A stretch of DNA of 64,000 nucleotides. Origin: Marivirga arenosa (GTDB lineage: Bacteria > Bacteroidota > Bacteroidia > Cytophagales > Cyclobacteriaceae). The stretch spans positions 2,217,001 to 2,281,000 of the forward strand of contig NZ_CP129970.2 in assembly GCF_030503895.2 (NCBI RefSeq), read 5' to 3'. Position 1 is the first letter of the stretch; each line of letters opens with the position of its first letter. Positions 1 to 10,198 of this stretch are shown here, piece by piece. The position numbers were made by a program, and so were the translations under genes. Under the pieces are notes generated by a model, which did no database searches, was not told the DNA's origin, and worked only from the letters and a program-made list of their open reading frames with translations.

Positions 1-41
1 AGTATGTTGAATATTTTAGGTTACTAGAATTTAAAAATTAT

Positions 42-1250
42 TTATTTTTCAAAGGATAAAGGTAGTGTAAAAGAAAATATACTACCTTCATTTTCTTTTG
101 AATCGATATTCAACTCAGAATTATGAATAGTTAGGAATTCTCTAATTAGTTTTAATCCTAGACCAGTTCCTCTTTCATTGCGAGTTCCTTTAGTTGATAC
201 TTTCTTTTTCTTAATGAAAATTCGTTCAATAATTTCTGGACTCATTCCAACTCCAGTATCTTTCACCTTGATCTCAATTCTATGCTCTTGTGTTTTTTGA
301 GCTTCAATTCTAATTGTGCCATCTTCAGTAAACTTTACAGCATTGTTGATTAAATTTCTCATAATAAATTTAATCATAGAGGCATCACCTGATATTATTA
401 AATCAAAGTCAATATCAAACTCCATTTTGATATTTTTCTGATTCATATCGGATTCAAATAGGCTTGAAATTTCTATGATTAGATCAAATAAGTTAAATGA
501 GGTGATATGAACATCATTTATATTGCTGGACCATTCTAAAAGGTTCTCTACCAATACTCCCAGATTGTTCAAATTCTCTTTGACAACAGGAAATAATTCT
601 TGTAAATCATTAAGATCATTGATATTCACATAATCTGAATTCATATAGGATCTAAGACTACTGATTGGGCCTTTAATGTCATGAGAAATTATACTGGTAA
701 TCTGATTATTTAAGTTATTTAGATTTTCTAAATCGTGATTCTTCTTTTCAAGCTCATGCTTCTTATCTCTTAATTCAATTAGCTTAGTGGCTTGAGTACT
801 CAGGGTTTTTAAGGCAGCAATTTGAGTTTCGTTGAGCTTTTTTGGTTTTGAATCAATAACACATAATGTACCTAAATTAAATCCCTTTTCCGATTTGATT
901 GGCATTCCAGCGTAAAACCTAATATTCGGATCATCAGTTACTAAGGGGTTGTCATAAAACCTTTTATCCGCTACTGCATTCTCAACTATAAAAATATCAT
1001 CATAATTAATTGCATGACCACAAAATGAAATATCCCGGTCTGTTGATTCAACTTTTAAGCCTTTCTTTGCTTTGAACCATTGTCGGTTCTCATCAATTAA
1101 AGTAATTAAAGAGATAGGGACATCACAAATTGCAGAAGCCAAATCTACAAGATCATCAAAATCTTTTTCTTTTTCAGAATCTAGAATTTGTAACCGTTTA
1201 AGATCGGCCAGCCTATCTTTTTCATTATGTGGTATTTTTGGCTTCTGCAT
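42..1250 (-). CDS. GAF-domain sensor histidine kinase
   Basis: Predicted cytoplasmic two-component sensor kinase of about 402 residues. An N-terminal GAF domain (about residues 25-160, with the GAF-kinase signature ISFCGHAI) is followed by a short coiled linker. The dimerisation/phosphoacceptor helix reads ISHDIKGPISSL (His about 190), and the HATPase domain has N-box NLINNAVKF, G1 DTGVGM and G2 GTGLGLKL. No transmembrane segment or receiver domain is seen, so the sensed signal must be internal, and no cognate response regulator is adjacent. The open frame reaches a TTG at 1271, but the ATG at 1250 (MQKPKIPHNEK) is preferred because the extra seven residues show no family resemblance. Family assignment is firm; ligand and partner are unknown. 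Confidence 0.88.
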   Translation of the reverse strand: MQKPKIPHNEKDRLADLKRLQILDSEKEKDFDDLVDLASAICDVPISLITLIDENRQWFKAKKGLKVESTDRDISFCGHAINYDDIFIVENAVADKRFYDNPLVTDDPNIRFYAGMPIKSEKGFNLGTLCVIDSKPKKLNETQIAALKTLSTQATKLIELRDKKHELEKKNHDLENLNNLNNQITSIISHDIKGPISSLRSYMNSDYVNINDLNDLQELFPVVKENLNNLGVLVENLLEWSSNINDVHITSFNLFDLIIEISSLFESDMNQKNIKMEFDIDFDLIISGDASMIKFIMRNLINNAVKFTEDGTIRIEAQKTQEHRIEIKVKDTGVGMSPEIIERIFIKKKKVSTKGTRNERGTGLGLKLIREFLTIHNSELNIDSKENEGSIFSFTLPLSFEK

Positions 1251-1308
1251 AAAATTATTTCTGCAATTCAATAAATTAGAATGAATTGCAATCCTGATTG
1301 TTCACAAT

Positions 1309-2187
1309 TTACGATAATTGTGATACTTCAGATTCCCGGTTTATCTTTTTTACTAATCCTTGAAGCACTTTGCCCGGACCACTTTCTGTAAAGCTGGTAG
1401 CACCATCTTGAATCATTTGCTGAACTGATTGCGTCCATCTTACTGGAGCTGTCAACTGTGAAATTAAATTATTTTTAATATCTTCAACTTCAATTGATCC
1501 CTGAGCATTTACATTTTGATAAACAGGACATTTTGGTTTGTTAAATTGCGTTTCTTCAATTGCTTTAGCTAATTCTTCTCTAGCAGGCTCCATTAATGGA
1601 GAATGGAATGCGCCCCCTACAGGTAATGGCATTGCTCTTTTAGCGCCAGCCTCTTTCATTTTTTCACAAGCAATTTCAATTCCTTTGTTAGAACCTGAAA
1701 TAACGAGTTGTCCAGGGCAATTATAGTTTGCAGGAACTACTACTTCTTCTGTTATTTCACTACAAACTTTTTCAACCACTTCATCTTCTAAGCCTAAAAC
1801 AGCAGCCATTGTTGAAGGATTTATCTCACATGCTTTTTGCATGGCTAAAGCTCTTTTGTAAACAAGCTTTAATCCATCTTCAAATGATAAGGTGCCATTA
1901 GCAACAAGGGCAGAAAATTCTCCTAAAGAATGACCTGCTACCATATCAGGTTTAAAATCTGGATGAATTATGGCATTGATTACAGAATGTAAAAAAACAG
2001 CGGGTTGAGTTACTTTAGTTTCTTTTAACTCTTCGGCTGTGCCTTCAAACATTATTTTTGTGATCTCAAAGCCTAATATTTCATTTGCTTGATCAAATAA
2101 TTTTTTTGCTTCTGCATTATTATCATAAAGTTCTTTTCCCATTCCAGGATATTGAGCGCCTTGGCCCGGAAATACATAAGCTTTCAT
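1309..2187 (-). CDS. fabD: Malonyl-CoA:ACP transacylase FabD
   Basis: Transfers malonyl from CoA to acyl carrier protein, supplying the extender unit for type II fatty acid synthesis in the cytoplasm. The 292-residue length is normal for FabD. The N-terminal FPGQGAQYPGMGK motif, the nucleophile elbow GHSLGEFSAL (Ser87) and the catalytic His195 in GGAFHSPLM are all present. It starts at an ATG and stands alone rather than inside a fab cluster. A small perfect inverted repeat (1302-1323, arms TCACAATT/AATTGTGA) spans the stop codon and may act as a weak transcript end. Confidence 0.95.
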   Translation of the reverse strand: MKAYVFPGQGAQYPGMGKELYDNNAEAKKLFDQANEILGFEITKIMFEGTAEELKETKVTQPAVFLHSVINAIIHPDFKPDMVAGHSLGEFSALVANGTLSFEDGLKLVYKRALAMQKACEINPSTMAAVLGLEDEVVEKVCSEITEEVVVPANYNCPGQLVISGSNKGIEIACEKMKEAGAKRAMPLPVGGAFHSPLMEPAREELAKAIEETQFNKPKCPVYQNVNAQGSIEVEDIKNNLISQLTAPVRWTQSVQQMIQDGATSFTESGPGKVLQGLVKKINRESEVSQLS

Positions 2188-2248
2188 ATCGATTTTTTTT
2201 GTTTCTTGAATATGATGGCAAGTTATAAAATCTATATAAAACTATGGG

Positions 2249-2674
2249 TTAATCCATTTCTAAAAATCTATTTTTAAGCTCAGGAGTTGGTAGCCTGCAT
2301 ACATCTCTTTTCCCAAACCATTTATAACGGTTTTTTGCAATTATGTCATAAATAAAATCTCTTAGAAAGGGAGGTAGAATAATAAAAACATAGAATAATT
2401 TCCAAAACCCACCCAATTGAGAGGCAATTTTTAGAGCTGCAGTACTTTTTTGATAAAAATTACCATTTACTTGTAAAATAATGCTGTCGGTATTTTTTAT
2501 TAATTCAACAGGAAGGTTTTTTTCAGCGTGTTTAGATTGCAGAGGAGCAAATTTAAATATGGCTTTAGAATCTCTGTCAATGATGTAATTTACTGCGCCA
2601 TTACATAAATTACAAATACCATCGAAATATATGATAGGATTAGAATTTTTCAAGCTATCTGATAATTTGAACAA
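2249..2674 (-). CDS. DCC-family thiol-disulfide oxidoreductase-like protein (DUF393)
   Basis: Small protein of about 141 residues carrying the DCC-family signature near its N-terminus: YFDGICNLC, with a CxxC pair as in thioredoxin-like folds. Family members are predicted redox proteins; no substrate is known. There is no ATG at the 5' end. The longest frame opens with TTG at 2674, 20 nt inside the end of the upstream T9SS cargo gene on the same strand, and an AAAGGA stretch lies directly before it, so translational coupling is likely. A second TTG about seven codons later is an alternative start. The conserved motif lies downstream of both, so function is unaffected by the choice. Confidence 0.75.
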   Translation of the reverse strand: MFKLSDSLKNSNPIIYFDGICNLCNGAVNYIIDRDSKAIFKFAPLQSKHAEKNLPVELIKNTDSIILQVNGNFYQKSTAALKIASQLGGFWKLFYVFIILPPFLRDFIYDIIAKNRYKWFGKRDVCRLPTPELKNRFLEMD

Positions 2675-5444
2675 ATCCTTTATACCTTTTTTCTCTATTC
2701 TCTGGTCTTAACATATCAAAGGTTACAATAGCCTCATAGAAATAGGTAGCTGAAGGCAACTCTTCTCCTCCAAAATTAGTACCGTCCCAATTAATATATA
2801 AACCATTTTCCCCTCCGCTTTTGTAACTGTAAACTAGTTTTCCGTATCTATTGTAAACATTAAATTCAATATCCTCTAAGAATCTAGGGCATTTATTTAG
2901 AGGAATATTACCAGCCTCAAATTCTCTTTGGAAGAAAGGAGTGAAGGTATCATTCTTTCCATCATTATTTGGTGTGAAAATATTAGGGAACGCAATGTTA
3001 GGACAGTTTTCTTTACAGAAAACTTCTGAAAAACTACTTCTATTTTCTGACTGATCAACCGCTCTGATCATGTAACATCCTGCAAATTCAGGTAAATTAT
3101 CATGGATGTAGAAAGTGTCTCTGGTAGTTCCTATTAATTCAAATTCAGTATCGAGTTCTTCCTGGAAGAAAATCTCATAATAGCTAATATCACTGTCACA
3201 ACTATCGGCTAGATTAGCATTCCAATAAAGTTCATTTTGGAATTGATTGAATTCACAATCTTTATCGGCCAAGAAATCAAGACATTTTTCAGGAGAATCT
3301 AATTCGAAAGCAATTTCAAATGGGGGACATGGATCTATTTGATCATCTGGCCTTGCACAGATTATTTGAGAATCATTCAATAAAGGTTCAAAGATTTCAT
3401 CATTTCCATACCCGCCCGCTGTGGTAACATAATAGCAATACTCTTCAGAGTTAATAAGAGTTTCCCCATTAAACTGACCGCTATCTAAATAATGGAATCC
3501 ATTTAAAGTAACATCAACTGAATCGATAAGCACTAAGCTGCTGGCGTTCGATCCTGCTTTATTTCTGTATATATAATGATAAGGGTGATCTTGATTAGTA
3601 TTTGACCACGGAACATTTGCCTCCCAGTTTAGCTCAATTGATTCAAATAAACCTACTGATGATAGTCTTACAGAAGAAGCGTTAGCAGAAACCTCTATCA
3701 AATTATCTTCATTTATCTCATCATTTACTAAATAAAGCTCAACTTGATATTCATACTGTATCGATAAAGTATTTAATCCTGTATCAATAAATGTTGTGTC
3801 ATCCTCAATTACTCCCACAGCTTCAAATCCTCCGCCATTGCTTCTTAATATTTGGTATTTGTACGGAGCTGGGTAAACATCTGTGTCTATATCTAAAGGT
3901 GGAAGCCAGCTAAGGGTTATCTCTCCATTTACATCACTGGTTTGATCTACGCTAACATTGGTAACTACTGGACCAGTAGCCTCAATTTTTTGACAAACTT
4001 CTTCTGAAGCATAACTTACGCCTCCTTTTGGTAATTGGAAAACAGCAACTAATCTGTAGCAATAAGTAGCGCCAAAATCTAAACCTTGACCAGCATTATC
4101 ATCAAGGAAAGAAGTTTGATCTACCGGAACAGCTCCAATTAATTCATAACCTCCGTTTTCAGGAATTCCAATCTCACAATTTTCAGGAGTAAAATCAAAA
4201 CTATCAACTCTTCTGTAAACTTGAATTACTTCTGCATCGCCACAATTATACTCATCCCATGATACTTCAATTGAACGTTGAGGTTTACTTTCAGCTATCA
4301 CATTTTTAGGTGCTGGCGGCACTACGGTAATACTCCAAGTCTCAAAGCTTGTTAAACGAATACCTGGTCCATTATCTGTAGCTTTAAATCTAACTAAATA
4401 TGGGTTCTGCCGGATGTGAGAGCAGTCAGTTTGCCATGAGAATTTTGATGTGGTAGGGGATTCGAAAAATGCATTTGTATTAGGAGTAAGGGCTGCGGGA
4501 GGATTTAAAACAAAAGGACCACCAAAGCCTTCAATTCTTACTAAAGATTCGAGGTTTGGATCAGTAGCAATAATATCCGCTTCTAAAAGTGTTCCTGCTT
4601 CTATACAAGTGTCCATTGGAATTTCTAATTCTGGCGGATCATTATCGGTTTCATCTACAATGATTTGCATGTCTCGAGTAACACTTCCTAAAAGAATCCA
4701 TTCACCTTCTATATTCCTCCATTCCTCTGCTATAAAAGCTATATTGTATTCTCCTTTCAAACCTGGAGCATCCCATATGAGATCACCCAAGATTTCATCT
4801 AAGGTTAAGGTTGCAGGCCCAGTTTGTTGACTGTTTTGCCCGCCAGCTGCCACTTCTGGTGATCGATAATTACCCACGTTTACATCTTCTCTACTTTGTG
4901 GAATCACCATTTTAAATGCAATACTATCCCCATTTACATCAAAAGCTCCAGGATTATGGTAGAACAAAGCGCCAACTGCTGCCTTATCTACAGGAGGGAT
5001 TAAGAAAACGGGTGTATCATTGCATCCGAAAAATGTGTCTATTCTGATCAGGGTTTCTACATAAAAAGCAGTTTGTCCTGACTGACTCATATTTATAATG
5101 CCATTATTTCTATAATCTTCGACATAAGAAACTACATAATTTCCATCCGACCTGTAAGTATATTCAAATTTAAATTCAACTAATTCAACTTCATCATCAA
5201 TAATCTCTTTTCGACTGTAGCCGTCAGGATTTAAGATTATGGATTCTCCATTTCCATATTTAAATTCTCCATTTCCAAATAAAATGTCTGATCCTGTATC
5301 ACGATAGGCGGTAAGTGTAAATTCATAAGTTCTACTATTACAACCAATTCTTTTGGCAGTAATTTCTCCAGCCCTGATATGGGTGGCTAGAGCCTCACCT
5401 AAAAAGCTTAGGGTTAAAATAGAAAATATGAGTATTTTTTTCAC
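2655..5444 (-). CDS. Large secreted fibronectin-type protein with T9SS type B sorting domain
   Basis: A 929-residue exported protein. It has a clear signal peptide (MKKILIFSILTLSFLGEALA), a long body with several fibronectin type III-like modules (recurring ITLSWLPP and IELNWEAN-type strands), many paired cysteines, and a C-terminal gliding-motility-associated (CHU_C/T9SS type B) domain beginning at FPNIFTPNNDGKNDTF and ending in YKGFVQIIR. Type B cargo is carried over the outer membrane by the type IX system and usually stays surface-associated, so an adhesin-like or structural role fits (inference). The start codon is GTG at 5444; no in-frame ATG gives a better signal peptide. It overlaps the DCC gene downstream by 20 nt. 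Confidence 0.88.
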   Translation of the reverse strand: MKKILIFSILTLSFLGEALATHIRAGEITAKRIGCNSRTYEFTLTAYRDTGSDILFGNGEFKYGNGESIILNPDGYSRKEIIDDEVELVEFKFEYTYRSDGNYVVSYVEDYRNNGIINMSQSGQTAFYVETLIRIDTFFGCNDTPVFLIPPVDKAAVGALFYHNPGAFDVNGDSIAFKMVIPQSREDVNVGNYRSPEVAAGGQNSQQTGPATLTLDEILGDLIWDAPGLKGEYNIAFIAEEWRNIEGEWILLGSVTRDMQIIVDETDNDPPELEIPMDTCIEAGTLLEADIIATDPNLESLVRIEGFGGPFVLNPPAALTPNTNAFFESPTTSKFSWQTDCSHIRQNPYLVRFKATDNGPGIRLTSFETWSITVVPPAPKNVIAESKPQRSIEVSWDEYNCGDAEVIQVYRRVDSFDFTPENCEIGIPENGGYELIGAVPVDQTSFLDDNAGQGLDFGATYCYRLVAVFQLPKGGVSYASEEVCQKIEATGPVVTNVSVDQTSDVNGEITLSWLPPLDIDTDVYPAPYKYQILRSNGGGFEAVGVIEDDTTFIDTGLNTLSIQYEYQVELYLVNDEINEDNLIEVSANASSVRLSSVGLFESIELNWEANVPWSNTNQDHPYHYIYRNKAGSNASSLVLIDSVDVTLNGFHYLDSGQFNGETLINSEEYCYYVTTAGGYGNDEIFEPLLNDSQIICARPDDQIDPCPPFEIAFELDSPEKCLDFLADKDCEFNQFQNELYWNANLADSCDSDISYYEIFFQEELDTEFELIGTTRDTFYIHDNLPEFAGCYMIRAVDQSENRSSFSEVFCKENCPNIAFPNIFTPNNDGKNDTFTPFFQREFEAGNIPLNKCPRFLEDIEFNVYNRYGKLVYSYKSGGENGLYINWDGTNFGGEELPSATYFYEAIVTFDMLRPENREKRYKGFVQIIR

Positions 5445-5583
5445 AATATGCTTACTTAGCGAAATTACAAAACGTTAATTTATAAAAATATGTTCTTAAA
5501 ACATCAATTCTTTTTGAATTCCTAAATAATATTACTTTCTAAAATCATGCCATTATTTAGAATTGTTTAAAATAGAAAACACA

Positions 5584-5615
5584 ATTGTTTTCTAATTGTT
5601 CCAAATGTAACTTTG
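5584..5615 (+). promoter_or_regulatory. Predicted Bacteroidota sigma-A promoter for sdhCAB
   Basis: A -7 box TAACTTTG at 5608-5615 matches the Bacteroidota consensus TAnnTTTG exactly. A -33 element ATTG at 5584-5587 lies 20 nt upstream. This predicts a start near 5620 and a leader of about 35 nt to the sdhC ATG. Confidence 0.65.
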
Positions 5616-5655
5616 AAACAAATATTTTATTATAAACCCATAACTAATACAATAT

Positions 5656-6327
5656 ATGAGTTGGCTTTCTGAAACGTTAACGAGTACAATTGGTAGGAAA
5701 CTTGTAATGTCGCTTACCGGTTTGTTTTTAATCATTTTTTTAGTTGTCCATTTAGCAGGAAATTTTCAATTGTTAGCTGATGATGGTGGATTGGCATTCA
5801 ATGCTTATGCAAAGTTCATGACTTCTAATCCCATAATTAAAACAACTTCCTATGGATTATATGCATTCATATTAATCCATATTGCAATGTCTATCGCATT
5901 GGCTATGAAAAACAAAGCGGCTAGACCAGTTGGATATGCAGAAGTAAAAGGGTCTGCAAACAGTTCTTTTTCTTCTAGAAACATGGGGATTCTCGGTTTC
6001 ATCATTTTTGTTTTCTTAGTGATTCACTTAAGAAACTTTTGGTATGAAATGCACTGGGGATCTATCCCAATGGATGAAGCTGGAAACAAAGACCTATATA
6101 AAGTTGTTAGTGCTGCATTCAGTGAATGGTGGTATGTTGCGATTTATGTTGTGTGTATGATAGGACTTGCATTCCATTTATCTCATGGTTTCTCAAGTGC
6201 TTTCCAAACACTAGGATTAAATCATAGCAAATACACTCCATTTATTAAGAAATTAGGTGTTGTATATGCAGTCTTAATACCGGCTGCTTTTGCAATAATT
6301 CCAATAATCATGTTTTTGAATAGTTAA
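5656..6327 (+). CDS. sdhC: Succinate dehydrogenase cytochrome b558 subunit
   Basis: Membrane anchor of the b558-type succinate:quinone oxidoreductase. The 223 residues hold five hydrophobic helices, the single-subunit (type B) arrangement, and begin with [20 protein letters not shown] as in Bacteroidota homologues. Histidines in helices ([34 protein letters not shown]) are suitable haem b ligands. It carries haem and the menaquinone site and docks the SdhAB head to the inner membrane. First gene of a three-gene operon in the order C-A-B, with a well-formed promoter upstream and 16 nt to sdhA. Confidence 0.95.
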   Translation: MSWLSETLTSTIGRKLVMSLTGLFLIIFLVVHLAGNFQLLADDGGLAFNAYAKFMTSNPIIKTTSYGLYAFILIHIAMSIALAMKNKAARPVGYAEVKGSANSSFSSRNMGILGFIIFVFLVIHLRNFWYEMHWGSIPMDEAGNKDLYKVVSAAFSEWWYVAIYVVCMIGLAFHLSHGFSSAFQTLGLNHSKYTPFIKKLGVVYAVLIPAAFAIIPIIMFLNS

Positions 6328-6343
6328 GGATAATTACTGTACT

Positions 6344-8278
6344 ATGAATTTAGAGTCAAAAATACCTGAAGGTCCATTAGCAGAGAAATGGACGAATCAT
6401 AAATTTAATGTGAAGCTGGTTAACCCAGCGAACAAGCGTAAATACGATGTAATCGTTGTAGGTACTGGTTTGGCTGGTGCTTCTGCAGCAGCTTCTTTAG
6501 CAGAATTAGGTTATAATGTAAAGTCTTTCTGTTTTCAGGATAGCCCCAGAAGAGCCCACTCTATTGCCGCTCAAGGGGGTATAAATGCCGCTAAAAACTA
6601 TCAAAATGACGGTGATAGTGTTTTCCGTCTATTCTATGATACTATCAAAGGGGGTGATTACCGTTCAAGAGAGGCTAATGTTTACAGATTAGCTGAAGTA
6701 AGTGTTAATATCATTGACCAATGTGTGGCGCAAGGGGTTCCTTTTGCAAGAGAATATGGTGGTTTATTAGCAAACAGATCATTTGGTGGTGCTCAAGTAT
6801 CACGTACTTTCTACGCTAGAGGTCAAACTGGGCAGCAGTTATTATTAGGTGCTTACAGTGCTTTAAGCCGTCAAATTGCCAACGGTAAAGTTGAGCTTTT
6901 CCCAAGAACAGAAATGCTTGATTTAGTGATGGTAGATGGAAAAGCAAGAGGTATTGTAACCAGAAATTTAGTTACAGGTAAAATTGAATCTCATTCAGCT
7001 CACGCAGTTGTTTTAGCTACAGGTGGATACGGAAACGTTTTCTATCTATCTACTAATGCGATGGGATCGAATGTGACAGCAGCTTGGAGAGCTCACAAAA
7101 AAGGAGCTTTAATGGCTAACCCATGTTACACTCAAATCCACCCGACTTGTATTCCAGTAAGTGGAGATCATCAATCTAAATTGACCTTAATGTCAGAGTC
7201 ATTAAGAAATGATGGTAGAGTATGGGTGCCGGCTACGAAAGAGTTAGCACAAAAAATTAGAAAAAAAGAAATTCATCCAAATGATCTTTCTGAAGACGAA
7301 AGAGATTATTATTTGGAAAGAAAATACCCAGCATTCGGTAACCTTGTGCCTCGTGATGTGGCTTCAAGAAATGCTAAATATGTTTGTGATGAAGGTAGAG
7401 GGGTAAATGAAACAGGTAAAGCCGTTTACCTAGATTTCAGAGATGCTATTAAGCGTGATGGTGAGGATGTGATTGCTGGTAAATATGGTAACCTGTTTGA
7501 TATGTATAAGCAAATCACAGGAAGTAATCCATATAAAGAGCCAATGACAATATTCCCTGCAGTACACTACACTATGGGTGGACTTTGGGTAGATTACAAT
7601 TTGAAAACTAATATTGATGGTTTATATGCGACTGGTGAATCTAACTTCTCTGATCACGGAGCAAACAGATTAGGTGCTAGTGCATTAATGCAAGGTTTAG
7701 CAGATGGTTATTTTGTAATACCTTACACTATCGGTAACTATCTAGCAGGCGAGAAATACGAGAAAGTAGGCACTGATCACGAAGCTTTCAAAGAAGCAGA
7801 AAAAGCTGTGAAAGATAATATTGATAAGCTATTATCTATCAAAGGTTCAAAATCAGTAGACCAGTACCACAAAGAATTAGGTAAAATTATGTGGGACTAC
7901 TGCGGTATGTCTAGAACTGGTGAAGGCTTGAAAAAAGCTAAAGAAATGATCAAAGAGCTTAGAGCAGATTTCTGGAAGAATGTGAAAGTTTTAGGTTCAA
8001 ATGAAGAATTCAATAGTTCTTTAGAGAAAGCATCAAGAGTTTCTGATTTCTTAGAATTAGGTGAGTTGATGATTGATGATGCATTGCATAGAGAAGAATC
8101 ATGTGGAGGTCACTTCAGAGAAGAACATCAAACTCCTGAGGGAGAAGCAAAACGTAATGACGAAGACTTCGCATATGTTGCTGCTTGGGAATACACTGGT
8201 CCTGAAAAACCAGAAACCCTTCATAAAGAACAATTGATATTTGAAAATGTAAAACTGACGCAAAGGAGCTATAAATAA
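6344..8278 (+). CDS. sdhA: Succinate dehydrogenase/fumarate reductase flavoprotein subunit
   Basis: Catalytic FAD subunit that oxidises succinate to fumarate in the TCA cycle. It is 644 residues long, as expected for the b558 family. It has a dinucleotide-binding motif [20 protein letters not shown], the covalent FAD-attachment region [13 protein letters not shown] (His72), the capping-domain signature [11 protein letters not shown] and the late FAD segment [20 protein letters not shown]. It works with SdhB and SdhC, passing electrons to menaquinone. Start is ATG, 16 nt after sdhC. In this family the enzyme may run either as a succinate dehydrogenase or a fumarate reductase; sequence alone does not decide direction. 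Confidence 0.96.
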   Translation: MNLESKIPEGPLAEKWTNHKFNVKLVNPANKRKYDVIVVGTGLAGASAAASLAELGYNVKSFCFQDSPRRAHSIAAQGGINAAKNYQNDGDSVFRLFYDTIKGGDYRSREANVYRLAEVSVNIIDQCVAQGVPFAREYGGLLANRSFGGAQVSRTFYARGQTGQQLLLGAYSALSRQIANGKVELFPRTEMLDLVMVDGKARGIVTRNLVTGKIESHSAHAVVLATGGYGNVFYLSTNAMGSNVTAAWRAHKKGALMANPCYTQIHPTCIPVSGDHQSKLTLMSESLRNDGRVWVPATKELAQKIRKKEIHPNDLSEDERDYYLERKYPAFGNLVPRDVASRNAKYVCDEGRGVNETGKAVYLDFRDAIKRDGEDVIAGKYGNLFDMYKQITGSNPYKEPMTIFPAVHYTMGGLWVDYNLKTNIDGLYATGESNFSDHGANRLGASALMQGLADGYFVIPYTIGNYLAGEKYEKVGTDHEAFKEAEKAVKDNIDKLLSIKGSKSVDQYHKELGKIMWDYCGMSRTGEGLKKAKEMIKELRADFWKNVKVLGSNEEFNSSLEKASRVSDFLELGELMIDDALHREESCGGHFREEHQTPEGEAKRNDEDFAYVAAWEYTGPEKPETLHKEQLIFENVKLTQRSYK

Positions 8279-8305
8279 TCCTGAGGTCATCAAAATATTT
8301 TAATT

Positions 8306-9055
8306 ATGAAATTTAAATTAAAAATCTGGAGACAGAAGAATAATCAAGATAAAGGAGCTTTTAAAACATACGATTTAGATGGTGTATCATCCGATATGTC
8401 ATTTCTAGAAATGATTGATGTTTTAAATGAGCAACTTATTGAAAAGGATGAAGACCCTGTTCATTTTGATCACGACTGTAGAGAGGGTATCTGTGGGATG
8501 TGCAGCATGTACATTAATGGTGAGCCACATGGTCCATTAAAAGGAGTTACTACTTGTCAGCTTCACATGAGAAGTTTCCAAGACGGTGAAACGATTACTA
8601 TTGAGCCATGGAGAGCAAAAGCCTTCCCAGTAGTGAAAGATTTAGCAGTGGACAGAAGCGCATTTGATAGAGTAATACAAGCTGGAGGTTATGTTAGTGT
8701 TAATACTGGGGGTACTCCTGATGCTAACGAAATTCCAATTCCTAAGTCAGTTGCAGATGAGGCCTTTGATGCTGCTACTTGCATTGGATGTGGAGCTTGT
8801 GTTGCAGCATGTAAAAATGCATCAGCCATGCTATTTGTAAGTGCTAAAATTTCTCAATTATCAATGTTACCACAAGGACAGGTTGAGCGAGCAGAAAGAG
8901 CACAGAAAATGGTAGCGCAAATGGATGCTGAAGGCTTTGGAGCTTGTACAAATACAGGTGCATGCTCAGCAGAGTGTCCTAAAGGCATCGATCTTTCAAA
9001 CATTGCTAGAATGAATAGAGAATTTCTTAGTGCTAAAGTAGGCTCTCAAGAATAA
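8306..9055 (+). CDS. sdhB: Succinate dehydrogenase iron-sulfur subunit
   Basis: Electron-transfer subunit of 249 residues linking SdhA flavin to SdhC haem/quinone. The N-terminal ferredoxin domain has the [2Fe-2S] cysteines in CREGICGMC (Cys58, 63, 66) and Cys84. The C-terminal domain carries the cysteine sets [13 protein letters not shown] and [14 protein letters not shown] for the [4Fe-4S] and [3Fe-4S] centres. Last gene of the operon, followed directly by a strong intrinsic terminator. Confidence 0.96.
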   Translation: MKFKLKIWRQKNNQDKGAFKTYDLDGVSSDMSFLEMIDVLNEQLIEKDEDPVHFDHDCREGICGMCSMYINGEPHGPLKGVTTCQLHMRSFQDGETITIEPWRAKAFPVVKDLAVDRSAFDRVIQAGGYVSVNTGGTPDANEIPIPKSVADEAFDAATCIGCGACVAACKNASAMLFVSAKISQLSMLPQGQVERAERAQKMVAQMDAEGFGACTNTGACSAECPKGIDLSNIARMNREFLSAKVGSQE

Positions 9056-9075
9056 AACCTCATTAAAATATATTT

Positions 9076-9098
9076 AAAAGGGCTTTGGCCCTTTTTTT
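9076..9098 (+). terminator. Intrinsic terminator after sdhCAB
   Basis: GGGC/GCCC stem extended by A/T pairs with a TTTG loop, followed by seven T residues, 21 nt after the sdhB stop. Confidence 0.85.
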
Positions 9099-9172
9099 AT
9101 TGGCTAATGTTTCATCTGAATTTTAGTAAAGGTATAAAAAAATAATCCTTTGATTATTATGGCAATTGGAGG

Positions 9173-9598
9173 TTAATATTCTTTTTTGGTAGGATGCTCG
9201 TAGTTTTTGCACAATACAAATTCAGCTTCTGAAGAATCTTTCAATGGAATTAGTTTAGATTTATATTTTTGATACTTTAAATTTAGAACGTCATCTATTT
9301 GAGCCGGTATTAAAGTTAAAATTTGGCCATTAGAATTCCATTGACCCGAGACATATCCATTTGTTTGACTACATCCATAATAACTGAACCTAAAGGTGCT
9401 GTCTTTCATTAACACCAACGATTTCCCATATAAACCGAAGCCTCCACAATAAGAGGATAGAATTTCCGCATTTTGTTTTTCATTTGTGAAAAAAAGTAAA
9501 AGACCTGAAAGTATTGCCACAAGAGTTATGATACCGAATAAACCAGTTCGTTTGTTCGGTTGAAGTTGCCTCCTGTTTATTGGAAAATATCTTTTCAT
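9173..9598 (-). CDS. Small hypothetical single-pass membrane protein
   Basis: I do not recognise this 141-residue protein. It has a basic N-terminus (MKRYFPINRRQLQPNKR), one hydrophobic helix (about residues 18-38) and a C-terminal domain of about 100 residues, probably outside the inner membrane, with three cysteines. The strand pattern SYYGCSQTNGYVSGQW resembles small beta-sandwich copper-resistance NlpE-like folds, but this is only a resemblance. It starts at an ATG and stands alone in a region of orphan and broken genes. Confidence 0.55.
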   Translation of the reverse strand: MKRYFPINRRQLQPNKRTGLFGIITLVAILSGLLLFFTNEKQNAEILSSYCGGFGLYGKSLVLMKDSTFRFSYYGCSQTNGYVSGQWNSNGQILTLIPAQIDDVLNLKYQKYKSKLIPLKDSSEAEFVLCKNYEHPTKKEY

Positions 9599-9686
9599 TC
9601 AAAAACAATATTCAAGATTAAATTACAAATGATAGCGAAGAACAAGCCAAAATTTCATTTGTAATGTAATATAGGTTTTCTTCCTT

Positions 9687-10087
9687 TCATTCTGTTCCAA
9701 TCAAGGATATTAATTCGTCTGAAAGTGTTCCCCTCCAATTAATGTAATTGTGGTCGCCTTTAAAATCACGATAATCTACTTTATAGCCTTTTATTTCAAG
9801 GATATCTCGAAATTGTCGGTTCACTCTGAGCATTGATGCACTTGCATCATATAATCCAATATCTAGATAGAATTTGATAGGCAATCGTTCACTCTGTTTA
9901 TACAGATTGATTAGTTTCCCATTTTCTTCTGGATATATCCAATAGGAATCTGATTGCGAGAGGACATTCCCAATAACATCCGAGTGCCTAAAGGTAATAT
10001 AGCTCGATGCAAAACAAAACCTCCCCAACTTGTGCCCGCTAAAACAGATTTGTCAGATTTTGGAGAAATGTTCAAAATACTGCTCAA
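9687..10087 (-). pseudogene. Truncated, frameshifted alpha/beta-hydrolase (enterochelin-esterase-like)
   Basis: Remnant of a Fes/putative-esterase family hydrolase. From about 10087 downward one frame encodes ISPKSDKSVLAGTSWGGFVL, including the nucleophile elbow G-T-S-W-G-G. Near 9985-9995 the similarity jumps to another frame, which continues ITFRHSDVIGNVLSQSDSYW, then the acid segment DIGLYDASASM, and ends at FKGDHNYINWRGTLSDEL, where the catalytic His is expected. An in-frame TAG precedes the first segment and the N-terminal half of the family is absent. The gene is therefore both 5'-truncated and frameshifted. No insertion sequence is visible at the break. Confidence 0.72.
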
Positions 10088-10198
10088 CTACTTTTTATTT
10101 TTTGTCTTTTTGTGTAGAAATGTCGCTCTTTTCTGTACAAGAATTTGTTTAAGTTATGATTAGGATTATATAGTGTTTACATAATTCTAATGTTCTAT

